Below the pieces are notes generated by a model. The model was not told the origin of the DNA. It did not search any database and saw only the letters and a program-made list of their open reading frames with translations. From Ideonella paludis (GTDB lineage: Bacteria; Pseudomonadota; Gammaproteobacteria; Burkholderiales; Burkholderiaceae_C), in NCBI RefSeq assembly GCF_018069865.1, contig NZ_JAGQDG010000001.1:682001-746000 (forward strand): 64,000 nucleotides of DNA, read 5' to 3'. This document shows, piece after piece, positions 44,230 to 54,170 of the stretch. How positions within the stretch are numbered: the first letter of the stretch is position 1; the number at the start of each line of letters is the position of its first letter. Both the position numbers and the translations under genes were made by a program.

Positions 44230-44511
44230 ATGAAAGCCATTTGGCAGGGCGTGACCATCGCCGAGAGTGAGGACACCGTGGTGGTGGAGGGCAACCACTA
44301 TTTCCCGGAGTCCTCGCTGCGCAAGGAATACACCACTTTCAGCAACCACCGCACGGGCTGTGCCTGGAAGGGGCAAGCGCATTACATGAGCTTGTTTGTG
44401 AACGGCGAGATGGGCGCTGACTTGGTGTGGTTCTATCCGGAACCCACTGAAGCCGCGTCGGAGATCAAAGGCCGAGTGGCCTTTGGGCGCGGCGTGCAGG
44501 TTGTCGACTGA
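44230..44511 (+). CDS. DUF427 family protein
   Basis: A 93-residue protein with EGNHYFPESSL, HRTGCAWKGQAHYMSLFVNGE and DLVWFYPEP, all typical of DUF427. Function unknown. It starts 35 bases after the thioredoxin-fold gene and may be co-transcribed. Confidence 0.9.
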   Translation: MKAIWQGVTIAESEDTVVVEGNHYFPESSLRKEYTTFSNHRTGCAWKGQAHYMSLFVNGEMGADLVWFYPEPTEAASEIKGRVAFGRGVQVVD

Positions 44512-44517
44512 CCGGCC

Positions 44518-44802
44518 TCAGGGCCGAACATCCAAGAACTGAGTCAGGTAGGGTGCGCCCGCTTCCGGGGCGTAGACCTGCACTTTTTTGATGGTCTCAG
44601 ACCCCGAGCAGCCGCGCTGCTGGACCCGGCACAAAAAGCTGTAGTGCAGGCCCCCCAGGTCACGCGTCGCCACCGCAAAAGGCTCGGCGTGGAGGCCAGG
44701 CAGGCCGGTCATGGCGTAGTTCAGCGCAGATTTGGCAGCAGGAGGGACGGCGAACTCGAATGCGCTCCAGTCCGCGACCCTGTGTTTGACGGGGGACAGC
44801 AT
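44518..44802 (-). CDS. Hypothetical protein
   Basis: A 94-residue protein with YSFLCRVQQRGCSGSETIKKVQVYAPEAGAPYLTQF. Two Cys are close together, with no signal peptide. I do not recognise it. It ends facing DUF427 with a six-base gap. Confidence 0.6.
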   Translation of the reverse strand: MLSPVKHRVADWSAFEFAVPPAAKSALNYAMTGLPGLHAEPFAVATRDLGGLHYSFLCRVQQRGCSGSETIKKVQVYAPEAGAPYLTQFLDVRP

Positions 44803-44918
44803 GGCCTCTAGCTCCTTGATGAGCGACCCACAGCGGGCCTCTTCTTTGACACGTTAAGAGACGCGTGCAAGAGACATCAGGCATTGAAAGAGGCATGTAA
44901 CGATTTGCTTGAGGGGAC

Positions 44919-45359
44919 TCAGGCTGCCGAGAACCAGAACAATGCATCCCCTGGTATCTGCCCAGAAGGGTCATTGGGCAAGGTGATGGTGGCACCCGCA
45001 GGCAGTGCGAGGTAGGTCCAGACCATTCCCTCTGGCGTTGGGTTCGGAAGTGCAGCGGGGTCGATCAGGCTACCGATGGCGACGTTGCTTGGGCCAATCT
45101 CTGCCGTGCTGGGGGTTGGTTGGGGCCAGGGGTTGATCGAGCCTACGTTCTGGCGTGCGGCCTTGGTGATAAAGACGCCATTGCTGGAGCGCACAAAGAG
45201 GTAGGCCCCGTTGGCCGCCGCCGGTGGCACGGACCAGCGTGCACCCTCCGTGACCACGCTCACCGTGGTGGGCATGCCCTTTGGCGAATTGGGCGGCGTG
45301 CGCGGCCGCAGCGGGCCACCGACTTTGCCTTTGGCGCTGGGCTTGGAGTCTTGGGGCAT
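44919..45359 (-). CDS. Hypothetical protein downstream of Ser/Thr kinase
   Basis: A 146-residue protein. A basic, Pro-rich N-terminus (KPSAKGKVGGPLRPRTPPNSPKG) precedes a beta-rich domain (GAYLFVRSSNGVFITKAA, YLALPAGATITLPNDPSG). No signal peptide. It follows the kinase by 16 bases on the same strand and has many Ser/Thr, so it may be a kinase substrate or partner. Family not recognised. Confidence 0.65.
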   Translation of the reverse strand: MPQDSKPSAKGKVGGPLRPRTPPNSPKGMPTTVSVVTEGARWSVPPAAANGAYLFVRSSNGVFITKAARQNVGSINPWPQPTPSTAEIGPSNVAIGSLIDPAALPNPTPEGMVWTYLALPAGATITLPNDPSGQIPGDALFWFSAA

Positions 45360-45375
45360 GTTCAGTTACTCACGG

Positions 45376-48165
45376 TTAAAAGAAGGGTAGGGTGGGCCGC
45401 GGCTTGGGGGCAATCGTTGGCACTTTGTCGAGATCTGCCTTCAGGGCCGAAACCCTTTGCATGACGGGGCTGTCAGCGCCCATCGCTTGCTCCAGCAGCG
45501 GCAGCGCCGCATTGACCAGTGCCATGGCGTCGTCCTTGCGCTGCAGGGCCGCGAGGGTGGGCACGCAGTTGAGGCTGTTGAGATGGGTCAGAACACGGTG
45601 GGGTGTAGGCGTGTTCAGCCACGAGGGCTGGCAGATCGGCCCCATCGCGCTCAGTGCCTCTTGATAGCGGCCCTGAGCCTGCAGGATCAGACCTTCGTAC
45701 AGGCCGGTCTTGAGGGACTCGCGGCTGGCGGAAAGCCCAGGATGCTGTTGCAGCAGTTGGCGTGCGCGTTGGACCCAAGGTTTGGCCTCCTGCGGCCGAG
45801 CGGCCCAGAGATGGGCTTCTGCCAGGGCGTTGAACAAGGGCAGTTCAAGGCTGGCGTCTACAGAGCTTTCGGCCGCATCTTTGGCGGCTTGGGCCAGAGC
45901 GAGCAGGTCTTCATGGTGGGCGGGCGCACCTTGCATGCCGGCCAGCTTGGCCAATGAGGCCAAGATGTCGCGGAAAAAGGCGGGCGTGACCTTGCTGCGG
46001 TCCAGGTTGAGTAGCAGCGGTCTGGCTTGGGCAGCCAGGTCGATATGGCCCATTTTTTGGTAGGCAGCCAGCAGCTCTGCGCGCAGCATGCTGCACGTTG
46101 CACTGGAGGCGCCCATGGCCTCGCCGCAGGCACTGACGGTGGGCGCCAGCCAAGCGACCGTGTGCGCATAGCGGCCTTCATTCATCTCGATGTTGACGCG
46201 GTAGATGGCCACCGGGTTGAAGCGTGCCCAAGGAAAGTCCTGCGTATGGACCTGCGCCAATTGCTCGGCGGCGGCAAGGTGGCGACGGGCCGATTCAGGC
46301 TGTTGACGCAGTGTCTCAATCTGGGCGATGTCCAGATGGGTTTGCATCAGGGCTTCAGCGTCGACGTCCTCCGGGTCTTTGGCGGCCAGTTCGAGGTAGA
46401 CGTTCAGAGCCTGCTGGGCCAAGGTCAATTGCTGGGTGTGCTGGGCCAGATAGCCAGCGGCGGCACTCATCTGTCTGAACAGACGGCGGCTGGGTTCAGC
46501 ACGCGGACTTTCATCTAGCGCTTGCCTAAGGAAGTGCCGGGCTTCCTGGTACTTGCCCAGATCCACATGGCCGATGCACAGGTCGAGCAGGGCCATGACA
46601 CGCTCTGTCGCTTGCTCATGAGGTGAGAGGTAGTTCAGGCGTTGGAGATGGCTGTCTGCGGCCCCTTCATAGTCTCCAAGGCGGCGCTGGCCCATCGCGA
46701 TCCCACTCAACAGCTCAATGGCCAAGTGTCGATCTTGCTCTGTCTTGAGTGCGCGGAGTTTGGCGCCACTGGCGCGCAAGATGTCGCTGGCCGACAAGGT
46801 TTGGTCGGTCGAGGCATCGTGGTCGGCGCTGGAGAACAGGTCCGTCATGAAGCGGTAGGCGGACTGCGCGCGGGTTGCTTCTTCCCGGGCCTGCAGGCCC
46901 AGCGCGGTGGCCACCAAAGACACGCTCGTCAAGGCCAGCACGCTCAAGCTGCCCAGTGCTGTGGCCCAGGGGTGGCGTCGCACCAGCTTGCTGAACAAGT
47001 ATCCGGCGCTGGGGGGGCGGATACTCAGCGGCTCGCCCGCCAGCCAGCGTGTGATGTCTGCGTTAAAGGCTTCTGCGGAGGCATAACGATGCTCGGCCTG
47101 TGGCGCCAAGGCTTTGAGACACAAAGTGTCGAGGTCGCCACGCAGGGCGCGCCGCAGAGCGGCGGGGTCCGCACTGCGTTGGCGAACTGCAGCGGCAGGG
47201 GGGACGCATTTGCTTGGAGGGCGCACGTCGTCCCAAGGCAGGTTGATGGCGGCGCCAGCTCTGCCCAGCAGGTGATGGTGAAACGGATGCTGGCCCACCA
47301 GCAATTCGTAGAACACGATGCCCAGGGCGTAGATGTCGCTGGTGGTGCCCAGGGCTTCTCCACGCCACTGCTCTGGGCTGGCATAGCCTGGCGTGAGGTG
47401 CCGCCCCATGGCTTGGGTCAGCTCCGTCTGGGGGGTGTCGAGCTGCAAGGGCTTGGCAATGCCAAAGTCCAGCAGCTTCACGTCGCCCGCCTCGTTGACC
47501 AAGATATTGCTGGGCTTGAGATCGCGGTGCAAGACCAGTTTGCCGTGGGCGTATTGCACGGCCCGCAGCACTTGTTGGAACAGGGCCAAGCGTTGGCGCA
47601 GCGTGAGCTGTTGGGCGTCTGCATGCTCGAGCAAGGTTTGGCCTTGCACGTACTCCATCACCAAGTAGGGCAATCCGCTGTCGCTCAGGCCGACGTCATA
47701 GAGCCGGGCAATGTTGCGGTGCTCCAGGCTGGCCAGGATGTTGCGCTCGCGCAGCAAGCGCGCGGCCAGCACGTCTTGGCCCGGGCCGGCATGCGGCAGC
47801 TTGAGCGCGACTTGGCGCTGGACTTGCTCGTCGGCGCGCTCGGCCAGCCAGACGGTGCTCATGCCGCCCTCACCCAGGGGCTCAAGCAAGCGCCAGGGCC
47901 CGATCATTTGCCCGGCCTGCGGTCGCCCGGTGGTGCTGGCAGCATCGGCCAAGGCCGTGGGCAGCCGGCCAAGAAAGTCTTGTGTTTCAACGGCCGCCCG
48001 CTCACTCATCAAATGCTGCAGCACTTGGTGCGCCGAGGCGTCCAGACGCAGCTTGTCCAGCCAAGGCTGCAGGTCTTCGGGGGGGAGTTCTTGGGCTTGC
48101 TCAGCCAATTCCAGCAACTCACGCCACTGGCTGGGTTTGAGCCCTGAGGTATCAAGGGGCTTCAT
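45376..48165 (-). CDS. Membrane Ser/Thr protein kinase with tetratricopeptide-like C-terminal region
   Basis: A 929-residue protein. Kinase domain at about 90-375: glycine loop LGEGGMSTVW (97-106), Lys122, HRDLKPSN (213-220), DFG (233-235), YASPEQ (261-266). One transmembrane helix at about 401-423. The C-terminal 500 residues are helical TPR-like repeats, probably periplasmic. ATG at 48165 is chosen over an upstream GTG. It follows the sigma-factor gene by 43 bases on the same strand. Confidence 0.9.
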   Translation of the reverse strand: MKPLDTSGLKPSQWRELLELAEQAQELPPEDLQPWLDKLRLDASAHQVLQHLMSERAAVETQDFLGRLPTALADAASTTGRPQAGQMIGPWRLLEPLGEGGMSTVWLAERADEQVQRQVALKLPHAGPGQDVLAARLLRERNILASLEHRNIARLYDVGLSDSGLPYLVMEYVQGQTLLEHADAQQLTLRQRLALFQQVLRAVQYAHGKLVLHRDLKPSNILVNEAGDVKLLDFGIAKPLQLDTPQTELTQAMGRHLTPGYASPEQWRGEALGTTSDIYALGIVFYELLVGQHPFHHHLLGRAGAAINLPWDDVRPPSKCVPPAAAVRQRSADPAALRRALRGDLDTLCLKALAPQAEHRYASAEAFNADITRWLAGEPLSIRPPSAGYLFSKLVRRHPWATALGSLSVLALTSVSLVATALGLQAREEATRAQSAYRFMTDLFSSADHDASTDQTLSASDILRASGAKLRALKTEQDRHLAIELLSGIAMGQRRLGDYEGAADSHLQRLNYLSPHEQATERVMALLDLCIGHVDLGKYQEARHFLRQALDESPRAEPSRRLFRQMSAAAGYLAQHTQQLTLAQQALNVYLELAAKDPEDVDAEALMQTHLDIAQIETLRQQPESARRHLAAAEQLAQVHTQDFPWARFNPVAIYRVNIEMNEGRYAHTVAWLAPTVSACGEAMGASSATCSMLRAELLAAYQKMGHIDLAAQARPLLLNLDRSKVTPAFFRDILASLAKLAGMQGAPAHHEDLLALAQAAKDAAESSVDASLELPLFNALAEAHLWAARPQEAKPWVQRARQLLQQHPGLSASRESLKTGLYEGLILQAQGRYQEALSAMGPICQPSWLNTPTPHRVLTHLNSLNCVPTLAALQRKDDAMALVNAALPLLEQAMGADSPVMQRVSALKADLDKVPTIAPKPRPTLPFF

Positions 48166-48208
48166 GGTCTTGTGGCAGGACACGCAAAGTGCCGGACAGA
48201 AGGGACAT

Positions 48209-48769
48209 TCAGTCTTTGCGCAAGGCCATGCTTAAAAAGGTTCGTGCCTTGTTCCAGTCGCGCACCACCGTCTTGGTGGTCACGCCCAGCGCGTCGGCAA
48301 TCTCTTGGTTGGACAGCCCCACGAAGTAGCGCATTTCCACCACCTGGACCAAGCGCGGGTCTATCTCCCCCAAGGCTTCCAGCGCTTCGTGCACCCCCAG
48401 GATTTCGTCCTCGCCTTGCGGCAGGGCGTTCATGGCTTCGGTGTTGAGGGTCACACGGGCAGCCAAGCCGCCGCCGCGCCGCTGCGCCGAGTGTTGCCTG
48501 ACCGTATCCACGACCACCGAGCGCATGACCTGTGCGGCATAGGCCAGGAAGTGGCCGCGGTCTTGGGCCTCCAGGCGCTCCTTGCTGTGCAGACGCAAGA
48601 AGGCTTCGTGCACCAGCATGCCGGTGTCCATCAGCAGGCGATCGTCTTGCCAGCGCAAGCGGGCATGTGCAATGCGCTGCAATTCTGGATAAAGCAGGTC
48701 GAACAAATGCCCCATCGCCAAGGGTTCACCTTGGCGAGCGGCGTTCAGCAGCACGGTCACGTCTCCCAT
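48209..48769 (-). CDS. ECF-type sigma factor (TIGR02999-like)
   Basis: A 186-residue sigma factor. Region 2 is FDLLYPELQRIAHARLRWQDD through HFLAYAAQVMRSVVVDTVR. Region 4 is VEMRYFVGLSNQEIADALGVTTKTVVRDWNKARTFL. No anti-sigma gene is nearby; instead a Ser/Thr kinase gene follows. This resembles kinase-controlled ECF systems. The start at 48769 fits the family. Confidence 0.88.
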   Translation of the reverse strand: MGDVTVLLNAARQGEPLAMGHLFDLLYPELQRIAHARLRWQDDRLLMDTGMLVHEAFLRLHSKERLEAQDRGHFLAYAAQVMRSVVVDTVRQHSAQRRGGGLAARVTLNTEAMNALPQGEDEILGVHEALEALGEIDPRLVQVVEMRYFVGLSNQEIADALGVTTKTVVRDWNKARTFLSMALRKD

Positions 48770-48948
48770 GCTGTCAACTCCTCTGGTTGAGATCATTGTT
48801 GTGGTTTAGGTGCATCAGAGTGAGCCTTAATTCACTACCATCCTGTGTGACAACCGTTCATACCGCTGGGGCTGCATTTGGTCGCAGCGTCCTGTTGCGC
48901 TGGGTAGGGCTCTGCCACCATCAGCGCTTCGAATCATTGGAGGTGTGC

Positions 48949-50913
48949 ATGAGACTTCGTCGCTCAGCGCCGATAGGCGCTTCAGGGGTGGCCGCTGCGG
49001 CGGTAGCGTTGGCGGCCATCGTGCCCGGTTTGGCGCAAGCGGTGTCCCCGCCTAAGCCAGGTGTGCCGGCGGTGGTGCCACTGCGAGACTTTTTCGCCAA
49101 CCCAGCCCAGGCCTTTTTTCGCATCAGTGATGATGGTCGCTGGCTGTCATGGATGCAGCCGGCCGTGGGAGAAGGGGGCAGCACGCCCCGCATGAACATT
49201 TTTGTGCAAGCGCTGGAGGGCAGCAAGCCCACCGCCTCCCCCAAACAGATGACTCGCGAAAGCGCGCGCGACATTAACAACTACTTTTGGAAGGGCGGCA
49301 GCACCCTGCTCTACCAAAAGGACTTTGGCGGCGATGAGAACTTCCACGTCGTGGCGGTGGATGTGGCCACGGGCAAGGTGGTCGACCTGACACCTCATGA
49401 GGGTGCCCGCGCCGAGATCGTCGACAACCTGGAAGACGACCCGGACCATGTGCTGGTACAGCACAACAAGCGTGACAAGCAAGCCATGGATCTCTACCGC
49501 GTGCATGTCCGCACCGGCGCCGAGACCTTGGTGGCCAGCAATCCGGGCAATGTCTTGGGCTGGGTGACGGACCACCAAGGCAAGGTCCGCATGGCGGTAG
49601 CGTCTGATGGCGTGAACAACAAGATCCTCTACCGCGCGACTGAGGCCGAGCCCTTCAAGACGGTCATCGAAACCGATTTCCGCACCGAGGTGCAGCCGCT
49701 GTTTTTCGACTTTGATAACAAGCAGGTGTTCCTGCTCTCCAACCGGGGCCGTGACCTCAAGGCCCTGGTGAAATGGGACCCGGCCCAACCCGAGGCCGAG
49801 CAGGTGGTGTGGCAACACCCCAAGGTGGATCTGGCGGGGGCGACCTATTCCAAGCTGCGCAAGGTGCTGGCCACGGTGGAGTACGCCGATGATCTGCCGG
49901 GGCGGCATGTGTTTGATGCCAAGACAGCGTCTCTGATGGACACGCTGAAGCAGCGTCTGCCGGGCTATCAGATCGAGGTGCAGGCGGCCACGCGCCAAGA
50001 AGACAAGTTCATCATCGCGGCCTATAACGACCGGACTTCGGGCACGCGCTATCTGTTTGATGCCAAGGTCGGCGGCTTGAACAAGCTGGCGGTGCTCAAC
50101 CCCAAGCTGCCCGAGCCCGCGATGGCCCCCATGAAGCCGATCCGCTACAAGGCGCGTGATGGGCTGGAGATCCCGGGCTACCTGACCCTGCCGGTGGGCC
50201 GCCCCGCCAAGAACTTGGCCTGCATCGTCAACCCGCACGGCGGCCCCTGGGCGCGCGATATGTGGGGCTTCAACCCCGAGGTGCAGTTCTTGGCCAACCG
50301 CGGCTATTGCGTGTTGCAGATGAACTTCCGGGGCTCGACCGGCTATGGCCGAAAGTTCTGGGAAGCCAGCTTCGGCCAATGGGGCCTGAAGATGCAGGAC
50401 GATGTCACCGACGGCGCGCAATGGCTGATCAAACAAGGCATTGCCGACCCCAAACGCTTAGGCATTTATGGCGGCAGCTACGGCGGCTATGCCACTTTGG
50501 CAGGCATCACCTTCACGCCGGATCTGTATGCGGCGGCCGTGGACTATGTGGGCGTGGCCAATCTCTTCACCTTCATGAAGACGATTCCGCCCTACTGGGA
50601 GCCCTTCCGCCAGCAGATGTACGCCATGGTGGGCAACCCGGACGACCCCAAGGACAACGCGCGCCTCGCGGCCACCTCGCCGGTGCTGCATGCCGACAAG
50701 ATCAAGACGCCGCTGCTGGTGGCGCAAGGGGCCAAGGACCCGCGCGTCAACAAGGCCGAGAGCGACCAAATGGTCGAGGCCTTGAAGAAGCGCGGGGTGA
50801 CGGTGCAGTACATCGTCAAGGACAACGAAGGCCACGGCTTCCGCAACGAGGAAAACCGCTTCGAGTTCTACGAGGCCATGGAGGCTTTCTTTGGCAAGCA
50901 CCTGAAGCCCTGA
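48949..50913 (+). CDS. S9 family prolyl-oligopeptidase-type peptidase
   Basis: A 654-residue precursor. Signal peptide ([20 protein letters not shown]), beta-propeller (about 60-400), then an alpha/beta hydrolase domain with Ser in [13 protein letters not shown], Asp in [10 protein letters not shown] and His in NEGHGF. GGAGG lies before the ATG. Cleaves short peptides after Pro or Ala; exported. Confidence 0.92.
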   Translation: MRLRRSAPIGASGVAAAAVALAAIVPGLAQAVSPPKPGVPAVVPLRDFFANPAQAFFRISDDGRWLSWMQPAVGEGGSTPRMNIFVQALEGSKPTASPKQMTRESARDINNYFWKGGSTLLYQKDFGGDENFHVVAVDVATGKVVDLTPHEGARAEIVDNLEDDPDHVLVQHNKRDKQAMDLYRVHVRTGAETLVASNPGNVLGWVTDHQGKVRMAVASDGVNNKILYRATEAEPFKTVIETDFRTEVQPLFFDFDNKQVFLLSNRGRDLKALVKWDPAQPEAEQVVWQHPKVDLAGATYSKLRKVLATVEYADDLPGRHVFDAKTASLMDTLKQRLPGYQIEVQAATRQEDKFIIAAYNDRTSGTRYLFDAKVGGLNKLAVLNPKLPEPAMAPMKPIRYKARDGLEIPGYLTLPVGRPAKNLACIVNPHGGPWARDMWGFNPEVQFLANRGYCVLQMNFRGSTGYGRKFWEASFGQWGLKMQDDVTDGAQWLIKQGIADPKRLGIYGGSYGGYATLAGITFTPDLYAAAVDYVGVANLFTFMKTIPPYWEPFRQQMYAMVGNPDDPKDNARLAATSPVLHADKIKTPLLVAQGAKDPRVNKAESDQMVEALKKRGVTVQYIVKDNEGHGFRNEENRFEFYEAMEAFFGKHLKP

Positions 50914-50943
50914 AGAAGCTTCGGCAGCCCGATGCTGAATGAC

Positions 50944-50968
50944 AAAGAGGCCCCACGGGGCCTCTTTT
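50944..50968 (+). terminator. Rho-independent terminator
   Basis: AAAGAGGCCCC and GGGGCCTCTTTT pair around AC, 30 bases after the S9 peptidase stop, with a T run built into the stem. It can act in both directions and also ends the convergent GST gene. Confidence 0.8.
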
Positions 50969-50996
50969 CGTTGGAGCAGGGGCTTCCAGCCGGCGC

Positions 50997-51605
50997 TTAC
51001 TTGATCAGGCCTTCTGCCTTCATGGCGGCTTGCACGGCCGGGCGGGCGGCAATGCGCTCGCGCAATGCGTTCAAGCGGGCATAGGGGCTCAGGTCCACGC
51101 CCACCAAGCGGGCCCAGTTGCTGACGGTGAAGAGGTAGCCGTCGGCGACGGTGAAGGTCTCGCCCAGCAACCAGGTCTTGCCTTTCAACTGGCCGTCCAG
51201 CCACGCAAAGTTGCCAGCCAGCTTGTCGCGGGCAATGGCCTTGGCTTCTTCCGGCATGGCCGGGTTGAACAGCGGCGAAAAGCCCTTGTGCAACTCGCTG
51301 GTGATGAAGTTGAGCATCTCCATCAGGCGGTAGCGGGCCAGGGTGCCGGCGGCCGGGGCCAGGCCCGTTTGCGGCGCTTGGTCGGCGATGTATTGCACGA
51401 TGGCGGGGCCTTCGGTCAGGCGCTCGCCATTGTCCAGCTCCAGCAGCGGCACTTGGCCACGGGCGTTGATGGTCAGGTAGTCGGTGCCGTCGGCGAGCTT
51501 CTTGGTCTTGGTGGAGGCCAAGATCAGCTCAAAGGGCAAACCGGCCTCGAGCAGGGCAATGTGAGGAGAGAGCGAGCAAGCGCCCGTGCTGTAGTAGAGC
51601 TTCAT
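50997..51605 (-). CDS. Glutathione S-transferase
   Basis: A 202-residue protein beginning MKLYYSTGACSLSPHIALLEAG, the bacterial beta-class N-terminus with the Cys10 that binds glutathione. GQVPLLELDNGERLTEGPAIVQYIAD carries the cis-Pro and Glu-Gly motif. C-terminal helical domain complete. ATG at 51605. Confidence 0.9.
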   Translation of the reverse strand: MKLYYSTGACSLSPHIALLEAGLPFELILASTKTKKLADGTDYLTINARGQVPLLELDNGERLTEGPAIVQYIADQAPQTGLAPAAGTLARYRLMEMLNFITSELHKGFSPLFNPAMPEEAKAIARDKLAGNFAWLDGQLKGKTWLLGETFTVADGYLFTVSNWARLVGVDLSPYARLNALRERIAARPAVQAAMKAEGLIK

Positions 51606-51819
51606 AAGAGGATTCGTGAAGTGAGTGGGAACAGCACATGATGCTGCCACTGTCGGTCCCGAGCACGGCGCAGGGTTTTCGTTGACGGCGTGCAAACGCG
51701 CTGAACGCAGCGCCGGTCTGGGCCAGCTCAGCCTGCGCAGGCCGCCGTTCATCCCACGGCGTGGGCTATTCACGCGCAAGAGGCCGCAGATGAGCCAGCG
51801 GGCAGTCAGAATCGCGGCC

Positions 51820-53352
51820 ATGACTAAGCCCTCCTCACTTCCTCATCTTCTGCGTGGACTGGCGCTGGTGGCGACATTGGGCGCTGCCGCGGCTCAAGCC
51901 GCCCAGCCGCCCAGCCTGAGCCTCAAGCCGTGCCGTTTGCGAGGCGTGGAGCACGAGGCCCGCTGTGGCGTGCTCAAGCGCCCACTGGACCCGGCCCAGC
52001 CCCAAGGTACGCAGATCGACATCCACGTCGCGGTGTTGCCCGCCGTGGCGCGGGTCAAGAAGCCGGACCCGGTGCTGTTTTTTGCGGGCGGCCCGGGGCA
52101 GAGCGCGATTGACCTGGCCCAGCCCATCAGCCACATGCTGTCTCGCTTTGGCAACCGGCGCGATGTGGTTTTGATCGACCAGCGTGGCACGGGCCGCAGT
52201 GCCCCGCTGAAGTGCGCCGAGGAGTCGCCCGGCGAGCCTTTGGCCAAGAGCCTGCACATGGACCGCCAAAAGGAGCTGTGGCAGGCCTGTGTGAAGACCT
52301 TGAACGCCTTGCCGCATGGCGATTTGCGCCACTACACCACGAGCATTGCGATGGCAGATGCTGACGCCGTGCGGGCTGCTTTGGGCTATGAGCAGGTCAA
52401 CGTGGTGGGCGGCTCTTACGGCACGCGGGCCGTGTTGGAGTATTTGCGTCAGTTCCCGCAGCAGGTGCGCCGCGCCGTGCTGGATGGCGTCGCGCCACCT
52501 GACATGGTCTTGCCGGTCACCTTTGCGGCCGATGCTCAAGCCGCGATGGACAAGATGCTGGACGATTGCGAGGCCGACACGCGTTGTGCGTCGCTCTACC
52601 CCCGCTTGCGGGCCGATTGGAAGGGCTTGCTCGCTGAGCTGCCGAAAGAGGCGCGGGTGATCCATCCCATCACCGGGCGCGAAGAGCTGATGACGCTGAC
52701 GCGCGACCAGATCGCGCAATGGGCCCGGGTGCCGCACTACACGCCGGTCTTGGCCTCGGGCTTGCCCTATGCCATCACCGAAGCCAAGGCGGGTCGCTTC
52801 ACGCCTTTGGTCGGTTTGGTGTCGGCCATGACAGGGCCGCGCGGCATGGGCTTGGCGATGGGCATGCATTTCGCCGTGGTCTGCGCCGAGGACATGCCAC
52901 GCTTGGGCTCGGTGACGGAAGTTTCGACCGACTTTGGGGACGGCACGCTGCGCCAATACAAAGAGGCTTGTGCAGGCCTGACGGTAGGCACGCCGCCTGC
53001 CGCGTTCTATACCTTGCCGCCCGTGAAGGTGCCGACCTTGCTGCTGTCGGGCGGGGCGGACCCGGCCACTCCCCCACGCCATGGTGAGCGCGTCAGCAAA
53101 GCCCTAGGCCCCTTGGCCCGCCACGTGGTGATTCCGCAGGCCGGCCACGGCACTTTGAGCCTGGGTTGTGTGCGCGATGCAGTGTTCCGCTTTGTGGACA
53201 CCGAGTCCGCCAGCACCGCGCTCGAAGAGGTGACCGCCAGCGCCAAAGGCGCCAACTGCGCCCAGAAGATGCCGCGCCCGCCCGCCTTTGCACCCATTCA
53301 GCCTCGTGTTCCCCCCGTGACCGCCGGCAGCACCCCAGGAGCCCAGCGATGA
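51820..53352 (+). CDS. Exported alpha/beta hydrolase with TAP-like C-terminus
   Basis: A 510-residue protein. Signal (RGLALVATLGAAAAQAAQ), oxyanion region FFAGGPGQSAID, nucleophile VVGGSYGTRAVLEYL, Asp in LSGGADPATPPRHG and His in QAGHGTLSLGC. It resembles secreted tripeptidyl/prolyl aminopeptidases. Its stop overlaps the ABC ATPase start (ATGA), so it forms an operon with the exporter. An upstream in-frame ATG at 51790 is possible. Confidence 0.88.
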   Translation: MTKPSSLPHLLRGLALVATLGAAAAQAAQPPSLSLKPCRLRGVEHEARCGVLKRPLDPAQPQGTQIDIHVAVLPAVARVKKPDPVLFFAGGPGQSAIDLAQPISHMLSRFGNRRDVVLIDQRGTGRSAPLKCAEESPGEPLAKSLHMDRQKELWQACVKTLNALPHGDLRHYTTSIAMADADAVRAALGYEQVNVVGGSYGTRAVLEYLRQFPQQVRRAVLDGVAPPDMVLPVTFAADAQAAMDKMLDDCEADTRCASLYPRLRADWKGLLAELPKEARVIHPITGREELMTLTRDQIAQWARVPHYTPVLASGLPYAITEAKAGRFTPLVGLVSAMTGPRGMGLAMGMHFAVVCAEDMPRLGSVTEVSTDFGDGTLRQYKEACAGLTVGTPPAAFYTLPPVKVPTLLLSGGADPATPPRHGERVSKALGPLARHVVIPQAGHGTLSLGCVRDAVFRFVDTESASTALEEVTASAKGANCAQKMPRPPAFAPIQPRVPPVTAGSTPGAQR

Positions 53353-54170
53353 TTGAAGTCAGCAGCTTGAGCAAGCGCTTTGTGCAAGGCAGCGGCAAAA
53401 AGGCCCAGACCGTGCAGGCCGTCAGCGGCGTGAGTTGGCGTGCGGCCAATGGCCAGATCACGGGCCTGCTCGGCCCCAACGGCGCGGGCAAGACCACCTC
53501 CCTGCGCATGGTGGCCGGGCTCATCGCTCCCGATGAAGGCGAGGTCCGTGTGGATGGCATTCATGTGGCCACCGAGACGCAGCGCGCCCTGGCCCGCTTG
53601 GGGGCGCTGTCCGACGCGCGTGGGCTCTATCCCCGCCTCACCGCCCGCGAGAACATCGTCTACTTTGGCCGCCTGCATGGTTTGAGTGCAGCCGCCGCTG
53701 CGGCTCGGGCCGAGCATCTCGCTCAGTTGTTGGAGATGAAGCCCCTGCTGGACCGGCGCACCGAGGGCTTCAGCCAGGGTGAGCGCATGAAGACGGCGCT
53801 GGCGCGTGCGCTGGTGCATGACCCCGCCAACATCATCTTGGATGAGCCGACCAACGGCTTGGATGTGCTGGCCACCCGCGCCTTGCGCGAGGCCTTGCGG
53901 CGCTTGCGCGATGAGGAAGGCAAGTGCATCGTGTTCTCTTCGCACATCATGCAAGAGGTGGAGCGTCTTTGCGACCAGGTGGTGGTGATCTCGCACGGGC
54001 GCACCGTGGCTGAAGGCACCGTGCCTGACCTGCTGCAGCGCGCAGGAGAGCACGATTTTGAAGAAGCATTCATCGGCCTGGCCTTCAGCGCAGAGGAGCG
54101 GCGGGCGGCCGGTTTGCAATTGGCGCGCGAGGCCGTGCCGGGCCACGCCGCGCAAGGGGGGGTTCTGTGA
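53349..54170 (+). CDS. ABC transporter ATP-binding protein (NatA-like)
   Basis: A 273-residue ATPase. Walker A LLGPNGAGKTTSL, signature FSQGERMKTALARALV, Walker B NIILDEPTNGLD, switch FSSHIMQEVERL. It pairs with the permease gene that overlaps its stop. Belongs to the ABC-2 export group; the substrate (Na+ or a drug/peptide) is not determined. Confidence 0.92.
   Translation: MIEVSSLSKRFVQGSGKKAQTVQAVSGVSWRAANGQITGLLGPNGAGKTTSLRMVAGLIAPDEGEVRVDGIHVATETQRALARLGALSDARGLYPRLTARENIVYFGRLHGLSAAAAAARAEHLAQLLEMKPLLDRRTEGFSQGERMKTALARALVHDPANIILDEPTNGLDVLATRALREALRRLRDEEGKCIVFSSHIMQEVERLCDQVVVISHGRTVAEGTVPDLLQRAGEHDFEEAFIGLAFSAEERRAAGLQLAREAVPGHAAQGGVL

Noticed and set aside
46642-48147. A 501-residue plus-strand ORF opposite the Ser/Thr kinase
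   Set aside because: Antisense shadow: low-complexity Gln/Gly/His-rich translation with no motif, while the minus strand has intact kinase motifs.
49147-50436. A 429-residue minus-strand ORF opposite the S9 peptidase
   Set aside because: Antisense shadow of a clear peptidase; His/Gln/Leu-rich with no recognisable domain.
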